Part shown: piece after piece, positions 43,192-54,402 of the stretch
Layout of the letters: each line of letters starts with the position of its first letter
Position numbering within the stretch: the stretch's first letter is position 1
Assembly: GCF_030272615.1 (NCBI RefSeq)
Contig: NC_081409.1
Location: 617,467,755 to 617,531,754 of the forward strand
Direction: 5' to 3'
From: Cryptomeria japonica
Lineage: Eukaryota > Streptophyta > Pinopsida > Cupressales > Cupressaceae
Length of the DNA stretch: 64,000 bases
The notes under the pieces: model-generated
Database searches by the model: none
What the model saw: the letters and a program-made list of their open reading frames with translations, nothing else
What the model was told of the DNA's origin: nothing
Program-made: the position numbers and the translations under genes

Positions 43192-44422
43192 TGTAAAGCG
43201 GAAAATCGCGATCGAACCCTAGTTGTTCTCCCCTCTTCCAACTCCGAGGAGAGAGGAGGGAGGTTCGTTAGGATTCGATGGTTTTCACTTAGGGGAGAGA
43301 CTTTACATTCAAAAGAGGGGTTGAAACCCACAAGATCCAATCCCACGCAATGCAAGATTGGATGCTAAATGTGTTTCAAGGGTTAAGACAGCAAGGCTAC
43401 CCTCTTTCGTAAAGAATGTTGATAGGAGAATTAAGCTAAGCATGCATAGAAAGTGATAAAGACTCGCTTATAAACTAAGATAGGAATACAGTATGAAGCT
43501 GTGGACCTGGAATTAGCAGTAAAATGTCGATACGGTACTGTCCTGCAAATTTGAGCAAAAGTTGTCGGGACGATGGCGCCCGGCGCCACGGTCCTCCGAA
43601 AAATCCGCGAAACGAAGGGGGATCTGTTCGTCTCTGCACAAGGATTCCAGATCTTCAATTTCAGCCGCGTACCTGCAACCTACACACAGAAAAGCGAAGA
43701 CGATTGGGGGGTTAGGGATTAGGGGTTTGCCTTTAGGTCAAACCCTGGTTTTGGAATTAACCAAGAAATGAGCAAGTGCTGTAAATGTAAATGACTGTAA
43801 AATAAGTACTAATACCTTGTTCTAAGGATGTTTGTATCCTTATGTGCGAAGGTTTAGATGTTGTATGTTGTATGTTGTAGCATGTAGTATGTGATCTCCT
43901 CTTCAATGGTTGAATCCTTGTCTTGAATGCAACACTTAGCCTTGAATGGAGACTTGAAATGATCAATTGCTTGAAGGAATGCTTGAATGCTTGAATGCTT
44001 GAGTATAGTTTCCACACTTTGTACACATATCCCCTCATGCCAAATGAGAGAGAAAAATGTAGTTTATATACTTGTCAATTAGGGCTGATAGACTGATTTT
44101 CCCGACCTTAGGCCGACTAGGAAAGTTAATTTCCAATTTGCAAACAAAAAGACCCGAGACCCCTTAGGAGACCAGGCCCAAAATAGGACCCAGGGACCAG
44201 GGCGCTGGGTGCCATGGTCCTGGGGACCAGGGCGCTGGGCGCTCTGGTCCCACCTCCCGGGATAGCAGGGTGCAAGGAGGTTCAGGCCAAGGTGCTTGAA
44301 AAATGCAGTTTTCAATGTCGTGAGCAAGTTTCAGGGTCTCCATTCAGGTTACGTGTTGCGTCGCCATCGTGAAGACCGAAATGCAGTCGAAATTGCAAGT
44401 GTCACAATTTTAGGACACTACA
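43192..44422 (-). repeat. 5' LTR of Element N
   Basis: 1231 bp. TATATAAAC on the minus strand at 44062-44070 is the likely TATA box, placing U3 at about 44040-44422. Two palindromic GGACC units lie at 44194-44252. It is flanked by GGTAT at 44423-44427. Confidence 0.95.
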
Positions 44423-44427
44423 GGTAT

Positions 44428-45294
44428 GAAACTTTCAAGATGGAAGAAGATGAGAAGATAAGTTATTTCATGGATAGAGTAAATGAGATTGTTATGGGAA
44501 TCAAATGTTGCAGCGGATCAGTTAGTGAGCATGAGATTGTGTCGAAGGTTTTGAGAGTTCTACCTTCGGCTTATAAGATGAAGGCTACTGCAATCAATGA
44601 ATGTTGGACAATGTCAAGTACCCATGTTACCGGAGATACACTACTTGGGAAATTGACTGCTTTTGAGATTGAAGAACTTGGAGATCAGAGTGCTGCTAAA
44701 ACTGAAACTGCATTTAAAGCATCTGCCTCCGGTAAGCAAAAGATAGATTGGAAGGAAATGTATGCTAAAGATTTGTAAGATATTGAAAGAGAAGAAAGAG
44801 AACTTGAAGAGTTGGAAGTCCTGATTGCTAGAGGAATTCCTAAAGGACCAGCTGGAAGTAAGTATGAAGGAAAAGTCCCTTTTAAATGTTTTTCATGCAA
44901 TAAAATTGGTCATTTTGCTTCTAGATGCACTAAAAGAGATGCCAGGAATCATGAAAGATTTGTGAAGAGTTATAAACCTAATTTAGAATATCAGAGCATA
45001 CCTAGATTCAGAAGGAATAAGGATAAATCATGTTATTATGTTGGTGATGATGATTTTGGTATTACTGATGATGATGATGAACCGGTGAGTGGATCCGAAA
45101 ATGGAAGCTCTACTAAGAACTGGGTTTTTATTGCTATCAAGGATAATTCTCCAGAACTTGTCATTGAAGCAACTCATAATGAGGAGAAGGCTTTAGCTAC
45201 TAAAATTGAAGAAAAGGATGAATGGGTTATAGTAAGTGGATGCTCACATCACATGACTAGTGACAAGAGAAAAATTCTCACTACAAGAATTTGA
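44428..45294 (+). pseudogene. gag: Copia-A gag C-terminus and protease
   Basis: The frame broken at 36562 resumes here (YETFKMEEDEKISYFMDRVNEI). It contains LRVLPSAYKMKATAINE, a TAA at 44776-44778 and zinc knuckle CFSCNKIGHFASRC (about 44890-44930). The protease active site reads WVIVSGCSHHMTSD: the catalytic Asp of DSGCSHHMT is Val (codon 45232-45234), so protease is dead. A frameshift at about 45285 ends the open frame. Confidence 0.9.
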
Positions 45295-46370
45295 TGGCGG
45301 ATTAGTCAGATTTGGAGACAACAAGGCATGTAGGATCAAAGGCAAGGGACCAATATCATTGGATGGTAAGACTAACACTGATAATGTTTATTATGTTGAA
45401 GTCTTAAAGCATAATCTTTAAAGTGTAAGTTAGATGGTGGATAGAGGATTTCATTTACAATTCAAGGATGGGAAATGTAAGATCATCAATAGACCTGGAT
45501 TGGAAATTCTGGAACTCAGACCAATAGAAACATCTTTCATTTGAACTCCGGTGAGAAATCTTGCTTGAATTTTTAGATTGATGAAAGTCAGTTATGGCAT
45601 AACAAGATGTGTGATGTAAATTTTGATTGCATAGTGAAGATCAATTCAACATAGGTTGTCAGAGATTTCCCCAAGATTGTCAAACCTCGTAATCCGGTAT
45701 ATAGAGAATGTCCAATGGGTAAGCAAGTCAGAACTTCTTTTAGAAGTGTACATGATAAAACTAATGAAATTCTTGATCTTATACATATTGATCTGTGTGG
45801 ACCGGCAAGGACTAAAAGTTTTCAAGGTGATAGATACTTTATGTTACTTATTGATGATTATTCTAGAATGATGTGGGTAGCATTTTTGAAAGAAAAATCT
45901 GAAGCTTTTGAGAAATTCAAAATCTTTAAAGCTATGGTTGAGACTAAGACATGATTGAAGATAAAGTATTTAAGATCAGATCAAGGTAGTGAGTTTACAT
46001 CTGGTGAATTCAACAACTTTTGTGAGAAGAATGGAATCAGAAGACAACTTTATGCACCTAGGACTCCACATCAGGATGGATTGGTGGAAAGGAAAAATGG
46101 AACCATATTGGATGCGACAAGGACTATGATGACATAAGCTAAATTGTCTGATATCTATTGGAGGGAAGTTGTCAATATGGTTGTATACACTTTCAACAGA
46201 GTACACATTAAAGGTGATACCTGTAAGACTCCTTATGAATTATAGTTTGGTCATACTCCTACTGTCAGATATTTCAGAATTTTTGGAAGTAAATGTTACA
46301 TTAGAAGAGATGATGCATTAGGAAAATTTGATCCTAGAAGTGATGAAGGAATATTTTTTAGGTTATTCTA
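45295..46370 (+). pseudogene. pol: Copia-A pre-integrase region and integrase
   Basis: 45295-45710 is recognisable only in fragments in several frames with many stops (GKGPISLDGKT, DNVYYVEVLKHNL). From 45715 one frame carries the integrase core: D (LIHIDLCGPART), YFMLLIDDYSRMMWVAFLKEK, a TGA at 45952-45954, D (YLRSDQGSEFTSGEF), E (HQDGLVERKNG). All three catalytic residues remain. Further stops lie at about 46135 (TAA) and 46243 (TAG). An extra T in a run near 46355 shifts the frame to that of the RT. Confidence 0.88.
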
Positions 46371-47975
46371 CTAAGAGAAAAGCATATAGATATTATAACA
46401 AAAGATTGAATAGGATAACGGAGAGCATAAATGTTAAGGTGGATGAACAAGGCAGTAATCAATTCGGATCATATGACTATGGACCGGAAGATGAATTTAT
46501 CAAACCTGAACCGGTAATAAAAGAAGTTGCTCATAGCAGTGAACCTGTGACTCTGGTAACATCAGAAAACTCAACTAGGATAGAGGAACAACATAAAGAG
46601 TCAGTAAATCAAGAAAATTCAAAGACTCCCAGGTATGTGAAGCTAAATCATTCTGAAGATCAGATCATTGGAGATAAAAGCAAAGGTGTGATGACTAGGA
46701 GAAGGCTAGCTACTGAAGAGGTATGTTTGATTTCTTAAATTGATCTAGAATCATTTATTGAAGCAAGTAAAGATGAAAATTGGATAAAAGCAATGGAAGA
46801 AGAATTAGATCAGATAGAAAAGAATAAGACATGGGAACTAGTTCCTAAACCTAAAGACAAGAACATTATTGGAACTAAATGGGTTTTTAGGAATAAATTG
46901 AATGAGGAAGGTTAGATTGTGAGGAACAAGACTAGATTGGTTTACAAAGGTTATTCATAGGAAGAAAGAGTTGATTATGGTGAGACTTATGCCCTAGTTG
47001 CAAGAATTGAAGCAGTAAGACTATTTCTTGCCTATGCTGCACACAAGAACTACAACGTATATCAGATGGATGTCAAATGTGCATTTCTGAATGGAGATCT
47101 TGAAGAGGACATCTAAATTGAGCAACCTAGTGGATTTTATTTATCAGAAAACAAGGACATGGTTTGCAGATTGAAGAAAGCTTTATATGGACTAAAACAA
47201 GCCCCTAGAACATGGTATGCTAGATTAGACAAATATCTTTCTAAGATTGGTTTTAGCTAAGGTAATGTTGATAGTAACCTATATTACAAAATTGAGCATG
47301 ATGACATACTAATTATAAAAGTCTTTGTGGATGATATCATTTTTGGAGGAGAAGATAGTTTATGCATGAGATTTGCTGATGATATGAAGAATGAATTTGA
47401 AATGTCTATGATTGGTGAGATGAAATTTTTCTTAGGTTTGCAGATTACTCAGACTGATAAAGGTATTTTCATTTGTCAAACTAAGTATGTGAAGGAGTTA
47501 CTTAAGAAATTTGGACTTGAGAATTCTAAACTTGTCGGTACTTTTATGGTAACCGGTTGCAAATTTTCAAAGGATGATGAATCCCTTAAAGTGAATCCAA
47601 GTTGATACAAATCAATGATTGGTGGATTGTTGTACTTAATTCAGACTAGACCTAACATTATGAATGTTGTTTATATTTCTTCTAGATTTCAGTCAGATCC
47701 TAGAGAAATTCATGATATTGCTATCGAGAGGATATTCAAGTATTTGGCAGGTACAACGGACCTTGGGTTATGGTATCCAAAGAATGATGACTTCAGATTA
47801 TGTGCCTATACAGATTCTGACTGGGCAGGAGATGTGGATGATAGGAAGAGCACTACTAGTGGTAAATTTTTTCTTGGGAAGAAATTGGTTTCATGGCTTA
47901 GCAAGAAACAATCATGTACTTCATTATCTACTGTTGAAACGGAATATGTAGTTGTTGCTACTTTAGATTTTATGG
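46371..47975 (+). pseudogene. pol: Copia-A reverse transcriptase and RNase H N-terminus
   Basis: Starts in FLGYSTKRKAYRYYN and runs through an acidic linker to RT: WIKAMEEELDQIEKN, IGTKWVFRNKLNEEG, TAG at 46913-46915 and 46958-46960 (the second in the KGYSQEE block), [34 protein letters not shown], catalytic FVDDIIFGGED, FFLGLQITQTDKGIFI, YVKELLKKFGL, MIGGLLYLIQTRPNIM. RNase H begins at LCAYTDSDWAGDVDDRKSTT and LVSWLSKKQSCTSLSTVETEYV. Stops also occur at 46738, 47115, 47258 and 47603. A frameshift near 47975 ends it. Confidence 0.9.
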
Positions 47976-48269
47976 ATGAAACAAATGTTAAAAGATATAA
48001 GGGTAAGTTATGATGAGCCTATTGTTATTCACTATGATAACATTGTTTCTATTCATATCTCAAAGAATCTGGTATTTCATTCCAAATCAAAACACATTTC
48101 TATAAGATACAATTTCTTGAAGGAAAAGGTTGTTGCAAAGGAAGTCAGATTGGTTTATGTGCCTACTAAGGAGCAGATTGCAGATATTCTAACTAAACCA
48201 TTGCCTAAAGATACTTTTGAATATCTCAGAGATCAGTTGGGGGTTACCAACCCTCCAGAAGAGACTTAG
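47976..48269 (+). pseudogene. pol: Copia-A RNase H C-terminus
   Basis: One frame over from the upstream part. Family motifs are IHYDNIVSIHISKN, FHSKSKHISIRYNFLKEKV and VPTKEQIADILTKPLPKDTFEYLRDQLGV, ending at TAG 48267-48269. The polypurine tract AAAGGGGGAGA (48524-48534) follows 255 bp downstream. Confidence 0.9.
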
Positions 48270-48523
48270 AGATGCAGGAATGCATCAATCCAATAAGCTT
48301 ATTAGATATTTTCTTTGATCTGGGTTGATGAGATGATGTTACTACTCAGGGGGAGTAGTCAACTGTTTGGTTCAGTATTTTTGGTTTGGTATCCATCCTT
48401 TGTCATTGATGTCAAAGGAGGAGAGGTGGTATTCATGTGAAAATCAGTCATATATTTGAGGGATATTGTTGGCATTCCTTGGCACTTGGATGTTTTTTCA
48501 CATTCAATGTTGCAATTAATGCC

Positions 48524-48534
48524 AAAGGGGGAGA
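48524..48534 (+). other. Polypurine tract of Copia-A
   Basis: AAAGGGGGAGA followed by T and the LTR start TGTTGG. It is identical to that of Copia-B. Confidence 0.9.
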
Positions 48535-48535
48535 T

Positions 48536-49739
48536 TGTTGGTAATATGTTGGATTTGGTTAAGTGGTGTCATTGATGTCAACATTGTATCCTGGTTGGAG
48601 GCTATCTTGGTTATTCTTGATGATCATCTTGGTTTTGGTTATGATTCTAATCCGGTATGATCAGATCTCTAGATTCGATTTTAGATGCTTACTCTGGATG
48701 GTTATTTGTTTGCCATATTCTATTGGTTCATGTTTTGGTGCTTTGATAACTATCGCTTATGTTCCCGGTTGGTATTTCCCGGTACCATTTAGCTTTACCG
48801 GTAAGTAATAATTGGTGTTTTGGTCAGACAATTTTGGTTTGGCTTTTGGAATCAGTTTCTATCATGCTGAAGATACTTCTTGCTAATATTTTGAGTGCTT
48901 GGTGACTTTCCATTGGCTGGCGTGTTGTTATGGTGGTCCTATTTGGATCCGGTTAGACTTTCTGTGTTACTTCACTAAGGGTTTCTACCCGTTGGTGAAG
49001 CGTGTTGGATTTTGGTCTTAGCGGAATTTTTGGCGGATGGAATTGTTTGGTTACTTGATTTAGGTCCATGCTATGTATTGTAAATCATAATATCGGTCCA
49101 GTGATACCGTGTAATGTAATTTTTGTTATTACGGGTTTATGGGTTTAGGGTTTAGCCGACCTTGTCAATAAGGTTGATGATATGTATTTATAGATGACTT
49201 ATTCATGTAATTTGTATATCTATGGATGGATGGGATCAATGGTTATTTCTGCATTACCAGAGGAAGGTTTATGTGCAAACAAGTGATATATCATTCAGTG
49301 AAGGTTTTGTATTATAGGGCAGACATCTGAGGTTAACCGAAACTGTATCAAGCATTAGGAGATGCTACTTTCATAGTTCATTCTTTCTAGATTGTATTCT
49401 AATGTTTATGTAAGTCAATGAGACTTCTTTTTGTGATGAGCAGTGATCTCTAGGCGGTTGGCCTGATTGCAAGTGCAATCCCCATTGTAATTTCACATAC
49501 TACTGCATAAGTATTATCTAATTGTGGGTAGGGTTTCCCACCATGGTCTTTCCCTTTACCGAGTTTTCCAGGTCAAAATATTGGTGTTGTGTGTATTATT
49601 ATTTCATGTTCTATCCTTCATTGTGTTGGTTTCTTTGTGCTCTGGTTTAATGGTTTTGATAAGCATTAGTTTTGATTTCTTATGGTATACTGATTCACCC
49701 CCCCTCTTAGTTTACTTATGGTATCAGATCTGTCTACCA
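48536..49739 (+). repeat. 3' LTR of Copia-A
   Basis: 1204 bp from TGTTGGTAATATG to TGTCTACCA. It is uninterrupted, and AAAAT follows at 49740-49744. It was used to define both halves of the split 5' LTR. Confidence 0.95.
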
Positions 49740-49744
49740 AAAAT

Positions 49745-52007
49745 ATGAGAAATCGATTAATGTTAGTGATAGTATGCTCCCTCTCATGCCTAGAATGCTT
49801 CCATAGTCTACAATGATCTAGGGAAAGATATGACCATCATTTGGATGTTGAGTTAGTATGAGTGAGTCTCCTCATCTACTTGAGAGGTCCCCTTGGTTTC
49901 ATGTGAGCCTTACCTTTATGCTACATGATTACATTCCCCTTCCATGACTCTAATACCTAACCCCTTTTGTAGCTTGATTAGCACCCACAAGATGCAGTAT
50001 CCCTCTTCATATCACTTTTTACTTGAATATTGTGTGATGTGTATACTTCATGATTGGCGTGTGTGTAAGCATTTCTCCCAAAGTTCTGTTTAGTTTTTTT
50101 TATCATCTCCATAGCACAGTGGGGTGGACCTACAAGTTCCACATGGTTGGGTGGTGTGGTAACCACCATTAGGGAGTAGAGGCTTTGGCATCAAAGATGA
50201 CGTTGAGCTCTGTGTTCTCAACTTTCCTTATTGTACTTTAGTTCTTCAATTTGTGGCAAATGTCTAATTCAAGGACCTTGTTCCCTATGCTATATAACTT
50301 ATAATATGTATGTTGGACCTTCATTAGTAAGGGTTTGTAATCATTAACAAATGATATGCTTAGAGTGGTTTATGTGTCTCAATTTTGGTGTCGAGCATAA
50401 AGTACTTGTATGTTTTTGCTTCTTATTTGGAAGTTAATTAATGGGTATAATGTACTTAGGAATCTTTATTTGGAGCTTAAAATGAACATTCTTTTTATAA
50501 AATGGAATTAATTGTATTAATCTACATAGGAACATTTCTTTGGTTTAAAATGAATATAATGTCAAGTAATTGATGTCAAGGATGGTGTTGTGTATCCCAT
50601 CATGTGTTCCTCTTGTCTCTAGATCTTTATGCCTAGAGTGTCGATTTGTTTTGGGCCATTTAGACATCTAGTCAAGACTTGTGAGAGTCATAAGTGTCAC
50701 CTCTACTTGTGTTTGTTAAGGTTAAGGCTTAGGCATGGACCTCATTGAGTTGTCCTTTTTTCCTAGTGTTTCAAACTTCAATGATCGAGTTTGTGCCCTT
50801 TCGGTTTTCATTGAACTTATAACAGGGGTAAGCCTTAATCATGTACCTCAATCAATTAAGGCCTTCTTAGACATTATTTTTTCTCTTAGTGTTTCGAGCT
50901 TCGAGGATTGGGCCTATACCTTGTGAAATTTGTTAATTATGTGGACAAAGTATAGTGCAACCCTAACCCCCAACCCCTAAAAACCTTCTCTTCATCGTTA
51001 AAACCTTCTTATTATTTCAGGCTTCATGTATCGAGCCTTCGCTCTTTTGACTTCCTTTAGTGTGGAAAATGTATCAAAACCCTAAAACCTGACCCCCAAA
51101 ACCATCTTCTCCATAGCCAAGTTTTCTTAGGGTCTTGGTCAATGGGCATCAAGCATCAAAAGTGGGTGTATCATATTTGAAAAGTGGTACGTGCACCCTT
51201 GATCCCCGAACCCCAAAAGGTAGTTTTCAAGCTTGCAACCCTAATAGTTTTCGAGCGTCGAGCATCAGGCATTACAATGTTTGTTTCAAACTTGGAAGGG
51301 AAAATTGCCGACCCTTGATCCCTAATGAGAGCCTATCGGGCATCAAACATTGTACCTTTGTAGCCCTTGTTCAATATTAGGTAAGTTGAACCCCTGACCC
51401 CTGAACCTCAATCTAGTTTGTTGGTCTTTAGGTTTCAGGCCTTTATCTATCTATCTTCTTCCTCTTAGGGTTAGGCAATAAGCCCAATCACCAACCCCTG
51501 ATACTTTGGGTTAGGTTTTCCTTGCCTTAGAGGTGTGTCCTTGGAAATTGTTGAGTGGATTGGAGGTGCTAGTGTCCTTGTCTTACTCCTTGTCTCAAGG
51601 TTGTCAATATCTTCTTTATGTTGAGTTGTGTTGGCTCCTAGTCAACCATTGTTGGTGTAACTATGTCATTGGTGTTTTTAAGTATTCCTTGGTATGGATT
51701 GGAGGTTGAGGAATATCTCATCCTATCATTGTATGGTTTCATGAGAGAGTAGGATAGTGAGTTGCACCTCACCATCTATTTTATGGTGTTATGTCTCTCT
51801 TATAGGTTTGTCACGGTGGATTTGTCTCGTGACTTTTCAATCTTTTGCTAGTAACTCCTTGCTTGTGAAATTGTGAGATTATTTTTGTTTCCATTTCATG
51901 GGTGTCATTGTGTTCCACATGACACTTGTGTCATCTTTTAGTGCATATGTGACATGTTATGTTGTGTCCTTGGTTTTTTGGTTGTTGTGTTCAAAAGAAT
52001 TGTTCAA
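49745..52007. other. Unassigned decayed sequence
   Basis: No credible frame longer than about 80 codons and no domain recognised. Joined across Copia-A it continues 16763-17868. 50700-51270 carries a decayed tandem repeat (listed separately). 51000-51420 has several CCTAACCCC/CCCCAAAACC runs that are only C-rich decay, not telomere arrays. Confidence 0.5.
50700..51270. repeat. Decayed tandem repeat with a period of about 124 bp
   Basis: The block TTTCRARCTTCRARGATYGRG recurs at about 50768, 50891 and 51013, 122-123 bp apart, each preceded by a T-rich CTTAGTG-like tract. A weaker copy (TTTTCGAGCGTCGAGCATC) lies near 51248, about two periods on. Confidence 0.6.
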
Positions 52008-53580
52008 TCAAGTTTTGCCTTGGTCCTTTGGATGAGGCTCTACAAATGCAGGGATTTTATATTCTCCCACATAAGAAGGTGTAAAACCTAATGAACCCCA
52101 ATCACGCTCTAAGAGTACCTCTTCGGATGAGGGGTTACCTTCAATAGGATAGTTGTATCCATATGGAATAGAGAAGGAATTGAGGAATTTAAAGGAGATT
52201 AAGATCTTTCTTACATTTGCAAACAAATTTGTAAGTTCTTATCACCTTCTACATTATACATATTGTTGTTGTAAATGAATTTATGACTGTGATGAAGAGT
52301 GGAATTGACCACTTGTGTAGCTAAATCCATGGTCTACTTAGAAGAAGGTTATATGTGAGAGTCTTAGGCATGTCATGGATAGGTAAGGGAAAAATGATAT
52401 GACCTACCTTAATAGGTAATGTAATTGTACCTAATGATTGTCTACCAATATTATCAAAGCCAAAAATAGAGAGAGAATCATGTTTAATAAGAGCTATCCA
52501 CTCAAATTTGATGCAACAAGTTTATGCTACACACATTAAGGCAATCCACAGTGAACTAAAGTACATCTTATTATATTATCATTGATAAGCATAGTAATTA
52601 TAAGAGGATCATATTGGTTTTGAATTTCCAAAGAAGGTAACTCATGTTGGAAAAACACAATATTTGACTTTGTTGTGCACATATATTCTAACAAGGGTTC
52701 TACATCATTTGGAATTACAAAAGAAGGAACCACTATCTTTTGCAAACCAACTTGGAGAATCCCATGGTATGTAAATGAAACTTGAATCGACCCCCAAAGG
52801 GATATAATAGCTAGGGTAGCAGAAAGTTGTTCAATAAGTTCATAATCCTGTCAAAAGTGTTGGGTAAGACAAGATATAAGTGAAAGAACATGTTGAGAAG
52901 TAGGAAGAGAAGAAGAAGGAAAAAATTGCACTTTATTAGGTTGTTTATTGTTTCTTGTGTTATATGTGTGAGCAACTGCATGATAACTTTATTATTGATT
53001 CATCTTATCTCTTTGGATGATTTTTTTTGTAAGTGTAAGATGGATATACGAGGTCTCTAGAGCTGAATTATTAACAACAATCACTAGTTTGTTTTGAGAT
53101 TAAGAGACAATTAGGTTGAAGATGCACAAATAAAAATAGGCTTCTCGAGTTCATTTTTATAACCAATCACATGTATCATGTTGATCAATCTTTGGAAAAT
53201 GGTTGGTTTGGGGGAGGTAGAGGATAACTCAATAGAGATGAAGTCATCAAGGGCTTCATCTAACATATCAAATTCATCACTACTAAATGGATCATCAAAG
53301 GCATGGAAACCTTGTAAAAATAGATCCAACATGGTTGGATAACTTACTTTCTCCAAGATAGGGATTGGGTTTTATTTTTGAAGTTTTGGTTTTCTAATCT
53401 AAGAAAAGAAAAAAATGATTTAACTAATGCATTTAAATGATGCGATCTAATGAAATAAAGCATTCAAAACTCTAATGTAATATAAACACACATAATGAAA
53501 GACACAACAATAAATGTAAAAAAAAAATTGTTTCTTTTTTATAATCAAAAGGAATGTAAAATTCGCCAGTTTCACCAAAA
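52008..53580 (-). pseudogene. Truncated Tat-like gag-protease remnant
   Basis: The minus strand, read from the primer site near 53562-53579, has no long frame but keeps ordered fragments. An acidic segment at 53111-53356 includes SSDEFDMLDEALDDFIS. 52536-52745 contains VPSFVIPNDVEPLLEY and IRCTLVHCGLP, resembling the Tat protease N-side. A fragment at about 52320-52460 has LGTITLPIKVGHIIF and TYNLLLSRPWI, the protease C-side. 52008-52226 has ERDWGSLGFTPSY. RT and integrase are not visible. The left boundary and second LTR were not found. Confidence 0.65.
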
Positions 53581-54318
53581 TGTTTATGATGAAAGAGACA
53601 TGGACAACTCTAGCTAGTAATTTAGATAGAACCATATCCTAGATTGTAAAACATTTGAATACAAGCCACAAAGGTGTTATGTTTTACTAACTCTTACTCA
53701 AAGAGAATCAAGCAACCTAGTCTATATTCCTTTGTTGCATGAAAGATTACTTGATTTAACTATATGTGAGCTAATTAGGTCCAAACGCATACATAAATGA
53801 TCAGATAAACTGACAAGATAGATGGATAAACACAAAGAAACCTACAGACACGTACAAAAATGAAGCTGAGAAGTAGAGGTGCACCTGTGACAAAAATATA
53901 GGTGTAAAATAGTTGGACTAGTATGCTAGACATCCTAGTCTAGATAGGTTTCCTAGTGCAAACAAGTATCAGATCAGGTGTCAGTAACATCCAAATTGCA
54001 AGCTCTTCAAAATGCAAGTCAAACTAGCAAGACTATGCCACTAATTGACATAGTCCAAGAATTTTCTTTTACTTTTTATTTGGTAATATTTGTCTCAGTG
54101 CTCTTGTACCTACAAATTTTATTTCGAACCTATACATGAACCTATAAATGCACAAAAGAGGAAGAAAATATTGTGGTTATATAGGGGCTTGCCTCGTTCG
54201 AAACCTCATTTTGGTGATTCCCACCTCCATGGATAAACAATTTGAATATAAAACAAAAGTGTGTGCTCTGAACCTTAAGTGTGCCCAAAATTTTCACGAG
54301 AAAATAGGGGCATAAACA
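53581..54318 (-). repeat. 5' LTR of the truncated Tat-like element
   Basis: Bounded on the left by a primer-site-like TGGTGAAACTGGCG (minus strand). It starts TGTTTATGATG and probably ends AGGGGCATAAACA at 54318. No partner LTR or target duplication was found in the window, so the right edge is a judgement. Confidence 0.55.
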
Positions 54319-54402
54319 TAAAGAAGAGCCCTACTCAAGTGTGTTAGAGTGAACTATAGATGAGACAACTAGAGATGATGAATATGTCTTATTCAAGTAA
54401 GG

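Larger units (their letters stand above)
36563..44422 (-). mobile_element. Element N: non-autonomous gag-only LTR retrotransposon
   Basis: Two LTRs of 1.23-1.26 kb (TGTAAAGC...CTACA) with perfect duplication GGTAT at 36558-36562 and 44423-44427 split the gag of Copia-A. The interior (37825-43191) reads on the minus strand: primer site, leader, gag, zinc finger, protease-like domain, Arg-rich and Pro-rich tail, polypurine tract. RT, RNase H and integrase are absent, and the ~5.4 kb interior leaves no room for them. Gag and protease resemble the Tat type. Mobility would need proteins in trans. LTR divergence by eye is about 22 differences in 1231 bp, nearly all transitions. Confidence 0.93.
17874..49739 (+). 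mobile_element. Copia-A: Ty1/copia element, split by Copia-B and Element N
   Basis: The 5' LTR starts at 17874 and the 3' LTR ends at 49739; both are flanked by the 5-bp duplication AAAAT (17869-17873 and 49740-49744). Removing Copia-B, Element N and one copy of each duplication leaves about 6.96 kb, a normal copia length. The order is 5' LTR, initiator-Met primer site, gag, protease, integrase, RT, RNase H, polypurine tract and 3' LTR, which is the copia order with integrase before RT. The coding region has many stops and at least three frameshifts, so it is inactive. Confidence 0.95.

Noticed and set aside
37128-44038. Identical 93-codon minus-strand frames in both Element N LTRs (37128-37409 and 43757-44038)
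   Set aside because: Identity follows from LTR duplication, not selection. The frames span the likely TATA-proximal and R region and show no domain.
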